Of a DNA stretch of 64,000 nucleotides, positions 15,896-24,769 are shown piece after piece (position 1 is the first letter of the stretch; the number at the start of each line of letters is the position of its first letter). The notes under the pieces were generated by a model. It had not been told where the DNA came from. It searched no databases and was given only the letters and a program-made list of their open reading frames with translations. Source of the DNA: CAYJNO01 sp964371715 (GTDB lineage: Bacteria; Bacillota_I; Bacilli_A; Erysipelotrichales; Erysipelotrichaceae); the NCBI GenBank assembly GCA_964371715.1, contig CAYJNO010000002.1:1-64000 (forward strand). The letters run 5' to 3'. Both the position numbers and the translations under genes were made by a program.

Positions 15896-17185
15896 TTATT
15901 TTGCGTTCATTTTATTGCTCATAAGAACAAATGGTAAGTAAATAACTATTGCTAAAACAAAGTTAACTAAAGCAATAATTGTTGCTCCAAATGATCCATT
16001 AGTTGCTAAGAAAGCACTTAAGATTGGTGGAGTTGTCCAAGCAATTGTATTAACTACAGGACCTGCAAATCCTACAACTGTTGCAAAGTAAGCAATAGCA
16101 GTTTGTACTACTGGAACTAAGATAAATGGAATTAAGTAAGTTACATTTAATACAATTGGAATACCAAATGATACTGGTTCATTAATTTGGAAGACACCCA
16201 TTGGTGCAGCAAGTTTTGCAACTTCTTTTTCATTAGCTACTTTACCAACCATAAAGATTGCGATTAATAAACATAATGTTGATCCACTACCGCCCATTTG
16301 AGCGTAGATGTCCCAAGATAATCTAACCCATGGATATAAACCATCTTCTAAAGTTCTTGCACCTGCAATAAATAATTCTAAATTTTCAATTCCCATTGGT
16401 AAGTAAATTCCATCATATAGTGGAGTTAACATTTGATGACCATGTAATCCAAAGAACCATAAGAATGGAGTTAAGAAACTCATTAATAAGATTGTAATGA
16501 TATTTTCTCCAAGACTATTTAAAATAGTTTGAATATTTGCAGCAAACCATGTAAATAATGTAGCAGGAGCCTCCTCAATAATAATGAATGAGAATGCAAA
16601 TGTAATAATTGCCCCGATTAATAAACAGATAATTCCAGGAATAACAGCTTTAAAGCTTTTTGATACTGCTGGAGGTACTGTATCTGGCATTTTAATTGTC
16701 CAGTTTTTTCTAACAATAAAGAAATGAATTTCAGAAATAATTAATCCCATAATCATTGTAACAAAGATTCCACTAGTATCAAAATGATTTGAGAATCCCA
16801 TTACTACAAGTGTACCTACAACGATAATAATATTCCCTGTAGCATCCATTTTCTCTTGATTTGCACGGTGATATGCTAAACCAATTACAAACATTAATGA
16901 TAAAATCGCTAATGATCCATTGTAAACCATCCCCATTATCGGAGTAATATATTTACCACTAAATTCAAAGAAACCTAATAACATACCATTTTTATAAGTA
17001 TATTCTGCTAGTAGCCCCCAGTTTCCAAAAATAACGTTATTTAACATTACTGCCATTGCACCTGCAAGCATTACAGGCATTGTTCCAGCAAATGCATCTC
17101 TAATTGCTACTAAGTGTTTTTGTGCACCAAGTTTTGCTGCAACTGGAACGATATGCTGATCCATCCAATTTACTAATCCATTCAT
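15896..17185 (-). CDS. celB: PTS EIIC permease, cellobiose/beta-glucoside (Lac) family
   Basis: A 429-aa polytopic permease of the lactose/cellobiose EIIC family with about ten hydrophobic segments. It carries family-typical stretches such as NQEKMDATGN, FFGLHGHQML near residue 250 and VFQINEPVSFGIPIVLNV (about 330-347), the last being the conserved IIC signature. It forms a complete PTS with the IIB and IIA encoded upstream and a GH1 phospho-glucosidase. Import of cellobiose or a related beta-glucoside is likely but exact specificity is not shown. Confidence 0.9.
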   Translation of the reverse strand: MNGLVNWMDQHIVPVAAKLGAQKHLVAIRDAFAGTMPVMLAGAMAVMLNNVIFGNWGLLAEYTYKNGMLLGFFEFSGKYITPIMGMVYNGSLAILSLMFVIGLAYHRANQEKMDATGNIIIVVGTLVVMGFSNHFDTSGIFVTMIMGLIISEIHFFIVRKNWTIKMPDTVPPAVSKSFKAVIPGIICLLIGAIITFAFSFIIIEEAPATLFTWFAANIQTILNSLGENIITILLMSFLTPFLWFFGLHGHQMLTPLYDGIYLPMGIENLELFIAGARTLEDGLYPWVRLSWDIYAQMGGSGSTLCLLIAIFMVGKVANEKEVAKLAAPMGVFQINEPVSFGIPIVLNVTYLIPFILVPVVQTAIAYFATVVGFAGPVVNTIAWTTPPILSAFLATNGSFGATIIALVNFVLAIVIYLPFVLMSNKMNAK

Positions 17186-17202
17186 TTTACTTTCCCTCTT
17201 TT

Positions 17203-17508
17203 CTATTTCTTTTCATGTAAATGAATAATTTCTTTTGCTAAATCTTTTACAGTGATTGCATTCATTAAATGATCTTGAGCATGAACCATTAATAAGAATA
17301 GTTCTACTTTTTCACCACTTGCTTCTTTTACTAATAAAGATGTTTGCACTTTATGTGCATGAAGCAATGATTCTTCACATTCTTTCATTAGCTCTTCACT
17401 TGCTGCTATTTCGTTATTACGTGCTTTTTGTAATGCTTCCATTGCTAAACTTTTGGCATTACCAGAGTATGTAATAAGCTCCATAGCTGTCATATATAAT
17501 TCTTCCAC
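17203..17508 (-). CDS. celC: PTS EIIA component, cellobiose/lactose family
   Basis: A 101-aa all-helical EIIA of the LacF/CelC type. The motif YSGNAKSLAMEALQKA and the active-site region MVHAQDHLM identify the family; the His in VHAQDH is the expected phospho-acceptor. The GTG at 17508 is preferred: it overlaps the IIB stop as TAGTG and gives the expected N-terminus MEELYMTAMELITYSGN. An ATG at 17493 is a possible alternative. Confidence 0.88.
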   Translation of the reverse strand: MEELYMTAMELITYSGNAKSLAMEALQKARNNEIAASEELMKECEESLLHAHKVQTSLLVKEASGEKVELFLLMVHAQDHLMNAITVKDLAKEIIHLHEKK

Positions 17509-17804
17509 TATTTATTTAACTCCTTCATTGCTGCATCTAATACTGCATTGCCATCCATTTTTCCATAACTCATCATATCAATTGCAATTACTGGAATATC
17601 TGTTTGCTTTTTAAATTCATTAACCATAAATCTAATTTGTGGTCCTACTAAACAAATATCTGCTTTAGGAAAATTATCATTACTTTCACTGCTTGATACT
17701 GCCCATATTTCAGCTTCAATATTTCTAGCTTTTGCTGCTTCTTGCATTTTCACTACTAGCATACTTGTAGACATACCTGCATTACATACTAATAAAATTT
17801 TCAT
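17508..17804 (-). CDS. celA: PTS EIIB component, cellobiose/lactose family
   Basis: A 98-aa EIIB with the N-terminal phosphocysteine loop MKILLVCNAGMSTSMLV (Cys7). It receives phosphate from the IIA encoded next and passes it to sugar bound by the IIC. Length and motif match CelA/LicB proteins. It lies 12 bases after the GH1 gene and its stop overlaps the IIA start. Confidence 0.9.
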   Translation of the reverse strand: MKILLVCNAGMSTSMLVVKMQEAAKARNIEAEIWAVSSSESNDNFPKADICLVGPQIRFMVNEFKKQTDIPVIAIDMMSYGKMDGNAVLDAAMKELNK

Positions 17805-17816
17805 ACTTTCTCTCCT

Positions 17817-19190
17817 TTAAATTTCTCTATTATTAATTACTTCTTTTATCCATAAACCAGATTTTTTAATAGTTCTTTTTCTAGTTTTAAGATCTAATGA
17901 TACATAACCATAACGGTTCTTATAGGCATTAGCCCATGACCAGTTATCAACAAATGTCCATAAGTGATAACCTACACAATTACATCCTTCATTAATCCCT
18001 TTAAATAAGTTTTCTAGATGTTCTTTAATAAACTCGATTCGATAATCATCACTGATAAATCCTACCTCATCCATGAAGCGTTCTTCATTTTCAACACCCA
18101 TTCCATTTTCAGAAACAAACCATTTTATGTTATTATAATTTTCTCTAATGTTTATCGCGATGTCATAAACACCTTCTGGATAAATTTCCCATCCGCGATA
18201 TGGATTCATTCTACGTCCTGGCATTTCATAGTTTTCACAGAAATGTTCAGGCATTAGCATATCACCTTCTTTATATTCTAGTGTACTTGCTTTAATTCTT
18301 CTTGGTTGATAATAATTTACTCCTAAATAATCAATTGTATTAGCTTTAATAATTTCTAATTCATCTTTGTTGTACTCAGGTAATAAGTTATGTTCTTTTA
18401 TTATTTCAATCAATTCTTTTGGAATTTCACCTTTAACAGCTGGATCTAAGAAGCTCCTATTGAAGAATAAATCAGCAATATTAGCTGCTTTTAAATCTTC
18501 TTCACTATTAGATCTTGGATAACTTGGTGTTAAATTTAAGATTATTCCAATTTCACCATCTAGATTTAATTTACGATACTCTGCAATTGCTAAAGCATTT
18601 GCTAAAATTGTGTTATATGTTGCTTGCACAGCTAGTTTAGAATCTACAAGCAATGGATAATGAAATTCATATAAATAACATGCTTCAATTGGTACAATTG
18701 GTTCATTGAATGTAAACCAATATTTAATAATATCACCAAATAACTCAAAACATTTCTTTGCATATTTTACATATAAATAAATTACTTCTTTATTATGTAA
18801 TCCCCCACGATCTTGAAGTTCAATTGGCATATCAAAATGATAAAGATTAACATATGGAGTAATTCCACTTTCAATTAATGTTTCAAAATAATGACGATAG
18901 AACTGATATGCTTTTTCATTTACTGTTACTGTATCAAAATCTTCTATTAATCTAGACCATTGAATACTCGTTCTAAATGTTGTAAAGCCCATTTCCTTCA
19001 TTAATTTAATATCTTCTTCATATTGATGATATACATCACTAGCAACATCTGGTCCTACTTCATTAAAAAAAGCTTTAGGATCTTTTTTATACCAGTAATC
19101 AAAAATATTTTCATTTACTTTATCAAAATCACCCTCACTTTGTGGTCCACTACTAGCCGTACCAAACATGAAATTATTATTTATTTTCAT
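17817..19190 (-). CDS. GH1 6-phospho-beta-glucosidase
   Basis: A 457-aa family 1 glycoside hydrolase that splits the phosphorylated disaccharide brought in by the PTS. Acid/base Glu163 is in TFNEP and nucleophile Glu361 in SENGMG. The C-terminal loop reads NWSWANAYKNRYG: the Ser and Tyr used by phospho-glycosidases to hold the 6-phosphate are present and the Glu typical of non-phospho enzymes is absent, but the usual Lys between them (as in SWSNGYEKRYG of LacG) is Asn, with a Lys one place earlier. ATG at 19190 is chosen, as GGAGGG precedes it; an ATG 12 bases upstream contains that ribosome binding site. First gene of the operon, divergent from gntR. Confidence 0.85.
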   Translation of the reverse strand: MKINNNFMFGTASSGPQSEGDFDKVNENIFDYWYKKDPKAFFNEVGPDVASDVYHQYEEDIKLMKEMGFTTFRTSIQWSRLIEDFDTVTVNEKAYQFYRHYFETLIESGITPYVNLYHFDMPIELQDRGGLHNKEVIYLYVKYAKKCFELFGDIIKYWFTFNEPIVPIEACYLYEFHYPLLVDSKLAVQATYNTILANALAIAEYRKLNLDGEIGIILNLTPSYPRSNSEEDLKAANIADLFFNRSFLDPAVKGEIPKELIEIIKEHNLLPEYNKDELEIIKANTIDYLGVNYYQPRRIKASTLEYKEGDMLMPEHFCENYEMPGRRMNPYRGWEIYPEGVYDIAINIRENYNNIKWFVSENGMGVENEERFMDEVGFISDDYRIEFIKEHLENLFKGINEGCNCVGYHLWTFVDNWSWANAYKNRYGYVSLDLKTRKRTIKKSGLWIKEVINNREI

Positions 19191-19203
19191 TTTTCCCTCC
19201 ATT

Positions 19204-19217
19204 TGTTTACGCTTACA
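19204..19217 (-). promoter_or_regulatory. Candidate catabolite-repression (cre) site
   Basis: The minus strand reads TGTAAGCGTAAACA, one mismatch from the CcpA operator pattern TGWNANCGNTNWCA as I recall it. It lies just upstream of the GH1 ribosome binding site, where CcpA could block transcription of the PTS operon. Confidence 0.5.
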
Positions 19218-19261
19218 TATTTATTTTTGCATTATAAAAGTATAATGTCAATGATTTTTCA

Positions 19262-19313
19262 TCAATTTGTACGTACAAATTGAATTGACATATTTTGTCT
19301 GTTTTGGTATGAT
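19262..19313. promoter_or_regulatory. GntR operator and gntR promoter
   Basis: A perfect 22-base palindrome with core AATTTGTACGTACAAATT occupies 19262-19283 in the divergent GH1/gntR region. Directly after it come TTGACA (19285-19290), a 17-base spacer and TATGAT (19308-19313), a strong promoter for gntR. The palindrome resembles sites of GntR/UTRA sugar regulators and would control both directions. Confidence 0.78.
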
Positions 19314-19333
19314 AAATTTGTAGGAGATTATGT

Positions 19334-20029
19334 ATGGATAAATATAAAGTTGTAGCCGAAGACATTATTAATAAGATTAACGATAACACTTTTACTATCG
19401 GACAAAGACTACCAACTGAAACATTAATAGCTAAACAATATAATGTATCTAGGCATACTATCAGAAAAGCATTTGAGCACTTATCTAAACTTGGCTATGT
19501 TCGAACAAGACAAGGTAGTGGTTCTTTTGTAGCAAATGAATATGAATATCGTAATTTAGATATTAATTCATTTTCTGACACTTTTAAAAAACGTATTATT
19601 ACAAATGAAGTGATCTACTTCACTACTATTGATTCTTGTCCACATTATGTAAATCTATTTGGCTTACCAGATGGCAATAAATACCGTAGTTGGGGACGTT
19701 TAAGATATTTAGATAATAGTCCACAACCAACACAATTAGAATATACATTATCACCTTATTATTTAATTCCAGATTTTAATGAGAATGACTTAAATCAATC
19801 TTTTTATCGCTATGTCGAAGAAAAATCAGGATATAAAATAGATCACGCCTTAAAAGAAATTGAAGCTGTTGCCTTAGGTTTACCTGAAGCAGATTATTTT
19901 CAAGTCCCTGTTGGGACACCAGCAATTTTAATTCGAATAATCGGTTATCTAACAAATGGAGAAATATTTGAAGTATCAACAAACTACCACTTAAATCAAA
20001 CAATCAAATATTATGCTAAGAAAATATAA
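19334..20029 (+). CDS. GntR-family regulator with UTRA domain
   Basis: A 231-aa sugar-responsive repressor. N-terminal GntR winged helix at about residues 1-70 (ETLIAKQYNVSRHTIRKAFEHLSKLGYVRTRQGSGSFV, quoted in part) and a C-terminal UTRA ligand domain (about 85-230) with the usual LRYLDNSPQPTQLEYTLSP and PAILIRIIGYLTNGEIFE elements. It is transcribed away from the GH1/PTS operon and most likely represses it until a phosphorylated sugar binds. TAGGAG lies upstream of the ATG. Confidence 0.9.
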   Translation: MDKYKVVAEDIINKINDNTFTIGQRLPTETLIAKQYNVSRHTIRKAFEHLSKLGYVRTRQGSGSFVANEYEYRNLDINSFSDTFKKRIITNEVIYFTTIDSCPHYVNLFGLPDGNKYRSWGRLRYLDNSPQPTQLEYTLSPYYLIPDFNENDLNQSFYRYVEEKSGYKIDHALKEIEAVALGLPEADYFQVPVGTPAILIRIIGYLTNGEIFEVSTNYHLNQTIKYYAKKI

Positions 20030-20055
20030 ACCATCGTTTAATTAAACGATGGTTT
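20028..20055. terminator. Bidirectional terminator between gntR and the DUF5107 gene
   Basis: A 28-base perfect palindrome with arms AAACCATCGTTTAA begins at the gntR stop and ends in T-rich sequence on both strands. Confidence 0.8.
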
Positions 20056-20061
20056 ATTAAT

Positions 20062-22032
20062 TTAGAACATTCTATAATCTAAATATTTTGGAAGTTCACT
20101 TTCATTGATACCTTTTGCTTTTGCATATGCTAGCCATAAAGCTGTAATATTGATATCTCCTTCTCTTATATTAGCATATTCTCTGTTAAAGGCTTTTTCA
20201 ACAAAATCCCATTTTTCTAGATATCTTGCTGCCTCACATGCCCTTAAATATATAGCTTCTTGCTCTTGTAAATTACTTGGTAACTTAAGATATAAGTTAA
20301 ATAGTTTATCCCAATCCTTCATATTACCTATTAAATCCATATATTCTTTAATATATGCAAAATCAAGAGTTATTAACACTTCAAAAGGAATAGTTTCAAA
20401 AAGTTCTATGGCTTTATCAACTTCATTTTTATTGACATAACATCGTGCTAAATTCCTAATTGTTAACGGATGAAAATACTCATTTAAAGCTTCTTTAAAT
20501 AGTTTTATCGCTTTATCATCAAAGTCATTTTCATAATATAGACATGCCAATAATATTTTATTTGTATTAGCAGTTGTTTTGATTAAATATTTTTCATATG
20601 CCATATCACTAATATAAGATGGTATGTTTTCATTTATCTTTAAATTAGCTAGATTTAATTCATCTAATACATTAAGATATAATTTTTCCATTGCACTAAA
20701 TTCTCTTATCTTAAAATCTAAATTTACACTTAGCAGTGTTTTATTTTCTTTTGTACGTCGTATATTTTCAAGCATTCCAAAACCATTACCTTCATGTAAA
20801 GTTTGATAATTTGAAACGTTGGCCATCTTTTTATAAAAAATGTCTTTATCTAATACAACTGTACTTGATAAAGTTTTATTTACTTTGTTTTCAATTATTT
20901 CTCTAGCTATATCATAATCTTTTAACACAGATTTTGGATCTTCTATTTTTGTTACACCAAAGATTTGAGTAAACTCAATTACACTGCTTGCTTCCATATC
21001 TAATCCATGTAATTGTGTTGGTGCTAATCCAGCTTGTATCTCAACATAGTTTCCTTGACCTTTTAATGCTAAATAATCTTTCCAATTTTGTCCACCTTGT
21101 TGATTACCCCAACAAAACATTTTTCTAAATCTTAAAGGTTGCGTTGATCTTTCATAGAATAATTTTCCACTTTCATACACTATTGCTTCATATGGTGATA
21201 TTTCTTCTTTTGGTATTTGGAAGAAATATTCACTACTATAACTAAAGTTTAGAGGATATGTTAAATCAGTCTTTGGCATTGATGGTAAATATGGTAGTTT
21301 ATCGTAACCAAAAACATGATTATTTCCATATAATTTAGATAAAGGATTTAAATAAACGACATCTTTAGTTGAAGAGAATACACGACAGTTTTTTGTTTCT
21401 TCAACTGCGATATTTGTCCACCAATACATTGGTACACTAGTATTATTATCATTGATTATTTTCACGTGTACTCCAAGCTCTTTTGCATCATCTTCTAAGT
21501 GAAAATCAATTTGCCAAGTTACTCCTCTTGTTCTTTCATAATCATACATTCTGATAAATCGATAATCTTCATTTATTACTTCAGCAAAGAATACATCACT
21601 AGATGTTGAATATGTGTGTCCAAGTTGGGCAATATTCCATTCTATTCCCCCGGAAAACCATGCATCTAAAATTGCAAGATTACATGGTTGCATTACAGGA
21701 TTTTTATATAATATTTCTTGATTATTTACTTTATCATATAGTGAATAAAGTCTTCCTCCAAAGCCTGGTAAAAAAACTGCTTTTAAATAAGCATTTTCAA
21801 TAATAATCGTTTTAATATCTTGTGGTGTCTTATGACGATTATAACGATCTTGCACTAAATAAGGTAATGTTCTTTCACCACATTCATAGCCAAGCTTTTC
21901 TTTTAATACTTCATCAAAGCTTCCATCATCATATACCACTCTATTTTTATCTTTAGCTCTAAATCTTGGTAGAGGGTTAGTACTAATCGGTAATGAACTA
22001 GGTATATTAATTTTATCAATGTTAATTTCCAT
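20062..22032 (-). CDS. DUF5107 domain protein with TPR repeats
   Basis: A 656-aa soluble protein. The N-terminal half (residues about 30-390) matches the DUF5107 family, a galactose-mutarotase-like beta-sandwich fold: AVFLPGFGGRLYSLYDK, FSGGIEWNIAQLGHT and GLAPTQLHGL are typical. The C-terminal part (about 430-640) consists of helical TPR-like repeats (KAIELFETIPFEVL, RACEAARYLEKWDFVEKAF). DUF5107 proteins often accompany glycoside hydrolases and sugar transporters, and may act on or sense sugars; no reaction is established. It stands alone on the minus strand, next to the cellobiose-type system. Confidence 0.8.
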   Translation of the reverse strand: MEINIDKINIPSSLPISTNPLPRFRAKDKNRVVYDDGSFDEVLKEKLGYECGERTLPYLVQDRYNRHKTPQDIKTIIIENAYLKAVFLPGFGGRLYSLYDKVNNQEILYKNPVMQPCNLAILDAWFSGGIEWNIAQLGHTYSTSSDVFFAEVINEDYRFIRMYDYERTRGVTWQIDFHLEDDAKELGVHVKIINDNNTSVPMYWWTNIAVEETKNCRVFSSTKDVVYLNPLSKLYGNNHVFGYDKLPYLPSMPKTDLTYPLNFSYSSEYFFQIPKEEISPYEAIVYESGKLFYERSTQPLRFRKMFCWGNQQGGQNWKDYLALKGQGNYVEIQAGLAPTQLHGLDMEASSVIEFTQIFGVTKIEDPKSVLKDYDIAREIIENKVNKTLSSTVVLDKDIFYKKMANVSNYQTLHEGNGFGMLENIRRTKENKTLLSVNLDFKIREFSAMEKLYLNVLDELNLANLKINENIPSYISDMAYEKYLIKTTANTNKILLACLYYENDFDDKAIKLFKEALNEYFHPLTIRNLARCYVNKNEVDKAIELFETIPFEVLITLDFAYIKEYMDLIGNMKDWDKLFNLYLKLPSNLQEQEAIYLRACEAARYLEKWDFVEKAFNREYANIREGDINITALWLAYAKAKGINESELPKYLDYRMF

Positions 22033-22419
22033 TTTTTCTCCTAAAAATTATTTTTTTTAATCTATCTTTAATTACATTATAGCTATACATTTAATAAACT
22101 CGCAATAAAATAACTTTATATTTAAAACTATTTACCATGTAATACACATGACTTACTTTTAATAGTGTTACATTGTTTAAAACATAATGTATCTTAACAA
22201 ATAACATATATATAAAATAAAGTGTACTCGCTCAAATCTAAATGAAGTAATGAATTTAGATTTGATATACAATGTAAAACTTATAAAAAATGACAAGAGC
22301 TACATTGGATTAAACTGAAAACACCTATACTTACACATAAATAGCATATTTACACTTATTATATTGCATTATTTTTATACATTTGTTAAAATATTACTGT
22401 AAATACGTTAGGAGTGTGT
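22033..22419. other. Non-coding region upstream of the pilin gene
   Basis: A 387-base AT-rich gap between divergent genes. It must hold both promoters. The only clear structure is an 11-bp stem (CAAATCTAAAT, 22233-22243, with ATTTAGATTTG, 22254-22264, loop of 10) without a T-run. No ORF with a convincing ribosome binding site was seen. Confidence 0.6.
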
Positions 22420-23010
22420 ATGAAAAATAAAGGTTTTACATTAATAGAACTTATTGTGGTAATTGCTATAATTGCAGTACTTGCAGTTGTATTAGCCCCA
22501 CAATATATTCAATACGTCGAAAGAAGTCGTGAATCTAGTGACCTTCAAAGAGCAACAACACTTATTGAAGCTGTGCAACTTGCCTCAATCGAGGCAGTAC
22601 TCGCTGGTGAAATCCCACCAGGAACAATTATTCAAGCTGGGTGGCCAAATAATAAGAACCAATATGTTCCTGGTTTAATCTATGTAGGGGAAGCCACAAC
22701 TACTGGAAATGAAGCAACAACATCTGTTGTTATTCCAGCGGGATACACAAATAAAGGAACTCAAATTTTTGCAAATCTAAGAGATCGAGTATGTCTTATT
22801 ATGGGCGGCGAGATTCATAACTATAATTATGCAAACTATAAATATTGCGATATTGGAACACCTTTATCAACATTTGCTAATGAAAATGGATTTACATTTC
22901 ATTTAAATACAGCTACAGGAGAAATAGGATTAGCTAATGGAGTTAACAGTTCTACTACCTCTGATGATTGGGTAGATCATATGGGATTAAGCATTCAAAA
23001 AGCACCGTGA
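22420..23010 (+). CDS. Type IV pilin-like protein (prepilin), orphan
   Basis: A 196-aa secreted protein with a class III signal peptide: MKNKG followed by FTLIELIVVIAIIAVLAVV, the prepilin-peptidase site lying after Gly5 and Glu5 of the mature protein being present. The rest is a soluble pilin-like head ending in FHLNTATGEIGLANG..DDWVDHMGLSIQKAP. Two Cys pairs may form disulfides. TAGGAG precedes the ATG at 22420; a GTG six bases upstream is unlikely. No prepilin peptidase, assembly ATPase or platform gene is nearby. A close paralogue with a frameshift lies at 60208-60806. Stop is TGA followed at once by TAA. Confidence 0.85.
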   Translation: MKNKGFTLIELIVVIAIIAVLAVVLAPQYIQYVERSRESSDLQRATTLIEAVQLASIEAVLAGEIPPGTIIQAGWPNNKNQYVPGLIYVGEATTTGNEATTSVVIPAGYTNKGTQIFANLRDRVCLIMGGEIHNYNYANYKYCDIGTPLSTFANENGFTFHLNTATGEIGLANGVNSSTTSDDWVDHMGLSIQKAP

Positions 23011-23074
23011 TAAAAAAATATCATTTTACTTAACAATATATATATTCTTATGATAGAATATATATATCCCCTTG

Positions 23075-23104
23075 GCAGACTAATTACTTAGTCTGCTTTT
23101 TATT
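23075..23104 (+). terminator. Terminator of the pilin gene
   Basis: Stem GCAGACTAA/TTAGTCTGC with loop TTAC followed by a T-run. A second AT-only hairpin precedes it at about 23037-23069. Confidence 0.85.
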
Positions 23105-23117
23105 TATTTAAATGTAA

Positions 23118-23146
23118 AAAACTCAGTTCATTACGAACTGAGTTTT
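23118..23146 (-). terminator. Terminator of the AbgT gene
   Basis: Twelve-base stem AAAACTCAGTTC with its complement (loop ATTAC) just past the stop of the AbgT gene on the minus strand, ending in T-rich sequence. Confidence 0.8.
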
Positions 23147-23152
23147 AATTTA

Positions 23153-24664
23153 CTACATTGGTAAGAAGATGAATGCATCTACACCGATTGGTAAGTTTAA
23201 TTGCATCCAGATTACTAATAATACTGACCAAGAAATTAAGAATGCAATTGAATATGGTAACATCATTGATACTAATGTTCCAATAGAAGCATCCTTTTGG
23301 AATTGTTTCATATATATAATAATCATTGGGAAATAGCTCATTAAAGGAGAAATAATATTCGTTGAAGAATCTCCGATACGGTAAGCTAATTGTGTAAACT
23401 CTGGTGTAATACCAAGTTCCATCATAATAGGTACAAATACTGGTGCTAAGATAGCCCATTTAGCTGAAGCAGAACCCATGAATAAGTTAATGAATGCTAC
23501 AATTAAAATAAATAACATTACTAATACAATAGAATTTAAATCAGCTGTTTTTAAGAAATTCGCTCCATTAACAGCGATAATTGTTCCTAAATTTGAATAA
23601 GTAAAATAATTAATAAATTGTCCTGCAAAGAAAACTAATACTAAGTATGGTCCCATTGATGAGAACGACTTAGAAATCATATCCATTACATCTGTACTTG
23701 ATTTAATTGATTTTGTACAAACACCAAACACAATACTTGGAACAATGAATGCAACTACAATAATTGGAACCATAGCATTTCCAAAGAATAAGTCAAATCC
23801 TAATACTAAATAAATAACATAGATTAAAGCAGTAGTAATAACAGCAGCAATTGTTGTATATTTTAAAGCTTTTTTCTCTTCTGTTGTAATATCTTTTAAT
23901 TCAGATTTTGCATCACCAGTATATTTTCCAAGACTTGGCTCTACAATTTTTTCTGTTACTAATGCACCAACAATCATAATAATAATAACTGATGCCTGCA
24001 TAAAGAATAAGTTATCTGTACTACCAACTGTATATGTTGGATCTAAAATTCTAGCAGCTTCTGTTGTAAAGTCAGCTAATAATGGATCTAAACTACTAAC
24101 AATTAAGTTTGCTGAATAACCACCAGAAACTCCCGCAAATGCTGCTGCAAGACCTGCTAATGGGTGACGACCCATTGATAAGAACATCATAGCTGCAAGT
24201 GTTGGTAAAATTACATATCCTGCATCAGATGCTACATTTGACATAATACCTAAGAATACAACCATTAAAGTCATTAATCTTTTAGGTGTTTTTGAAGCTG
24301 CACCTTTTAAACATGTAGCAATTAATCCAGTATGCTCAGCAACCGCAATACCAACTAATGCTACCATTACAGAACCTAATGGCGCAAACCCTGTAAAGTT
24401 TGAAATCATACTATTAAAGATATGTGCTAAACCTTCGCTTGAAGCTAAGTTATTTACTGTAACAGTAGTTTCTTTTTGTACTAATTCACCAGCACTATCA
24501 CGTACTAGCCCTAGGTAACTAACTTCCCAACCCATTACACTTCCTACATATGAGAAGAAAATTACTGCTAGTGAGAAATAAAAGAATAACATACCAGGAT
24601 GAGGTAATTTATTACCTACCTTTTCAATTATTTCCAAAAACTTTTGAATCTTTGATTTTTTCAT
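23153..24664 (-). CDS. AbgT-family transporter
   Basis: A 503-aa membrane transporter of the AbgT family, whose best known members move p-aminobenzoyl-glutamate or export sulfonamides. About eleven to thirteen hydrophobic segments are seen. Family marks include the N-terminal GNKLPHPGMLFFYFS, the GGYSANLIVSSLDPLLADF segment near residue 190, and GSASAKWAILAPVFVPIMMELG near 420. ATG at 24664 follows GAGGG; longer starts upstream would add an odd basic leader. It stands alone on its strand, downstream of a terminator that ends the GT2 operon. Confidence 0.88.
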   Translation of the reverse strand: MKKSKIQKFLEIIEKVGNKLPHPGMLFFYFSLAVIFFSYVGSVMGWEVSYLGLVRDSAGELVQKETTVTVNNLASSEGLAHIFNSMISNFTGFAPLGSVMVALVGIAVAEHTGLIATCLKGAASKTPKRLMTLMVVFLGIMSNVASDAGYVILPTLAAMMFLSMGRHPLAGLAAAFAGVSGGYSANLIVSSLDPLLADFTTEAARILDPTYTVGSTDNLFFMQASVIIIMIVGALVTEKIVEPSLGKYTGDAKSELKDITTEEKKALKYTTIAAVITTALIYVIYLVLGFDLFFGNAMVPIIVVAFIVPSIVFGVCTKSIKSSTDVMDMISKSFSSMGPYLVLVFFAGQFINYFTYSNLGTIIAVNGANFLKTADLNSIVLVMLFILIVAFINLFMGSASAKWAILAPVFVPIMMELGITPEFTQLAYRIGDSSTNIISPLMSYFPMIIIYMKQFQKDASIGTLVSMMLPYSIAFLISWSVLLVIWMQLNLPIGVDAFIFLPM

Positions 24665-24714
24665 AATACCCTCTTTTTTTATCTTACGCATATAAAGCCG
24701 CTTTTTAATAATAT

Positions 24715-24754
24715 AAAAACTGTCATTAAAAAACAAGGACAAATGACAGTTTTT
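24715..24754 (-). terminator. Terminator of the LTA-synthase/GtrA/GT2 operon
   Basis: Stem of 12 or more bases (AAAACTGTCATT at 24716-24727 with its complement at 24742-24753) followed on the minus strand by TTTTTATATT. It lies just after the GT2 stop, so the AbgT gene should have its own promoter in the 50 bases that follow. Confidence 0.7.
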
Positions 24755-24769
24755 TTCAATTTTTGTAAT

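Noticed and set aside
22990..23013. Possible TGA-as-tryptophan (Mollicutes code) at the end of the first pilin
   Set aside because: TGA is followed at once by TAA, the paralogue ends at the same place (AP then TAA), and TGA also closes the IIA gene at 2620-2622; TGG is used for Trp throughout.
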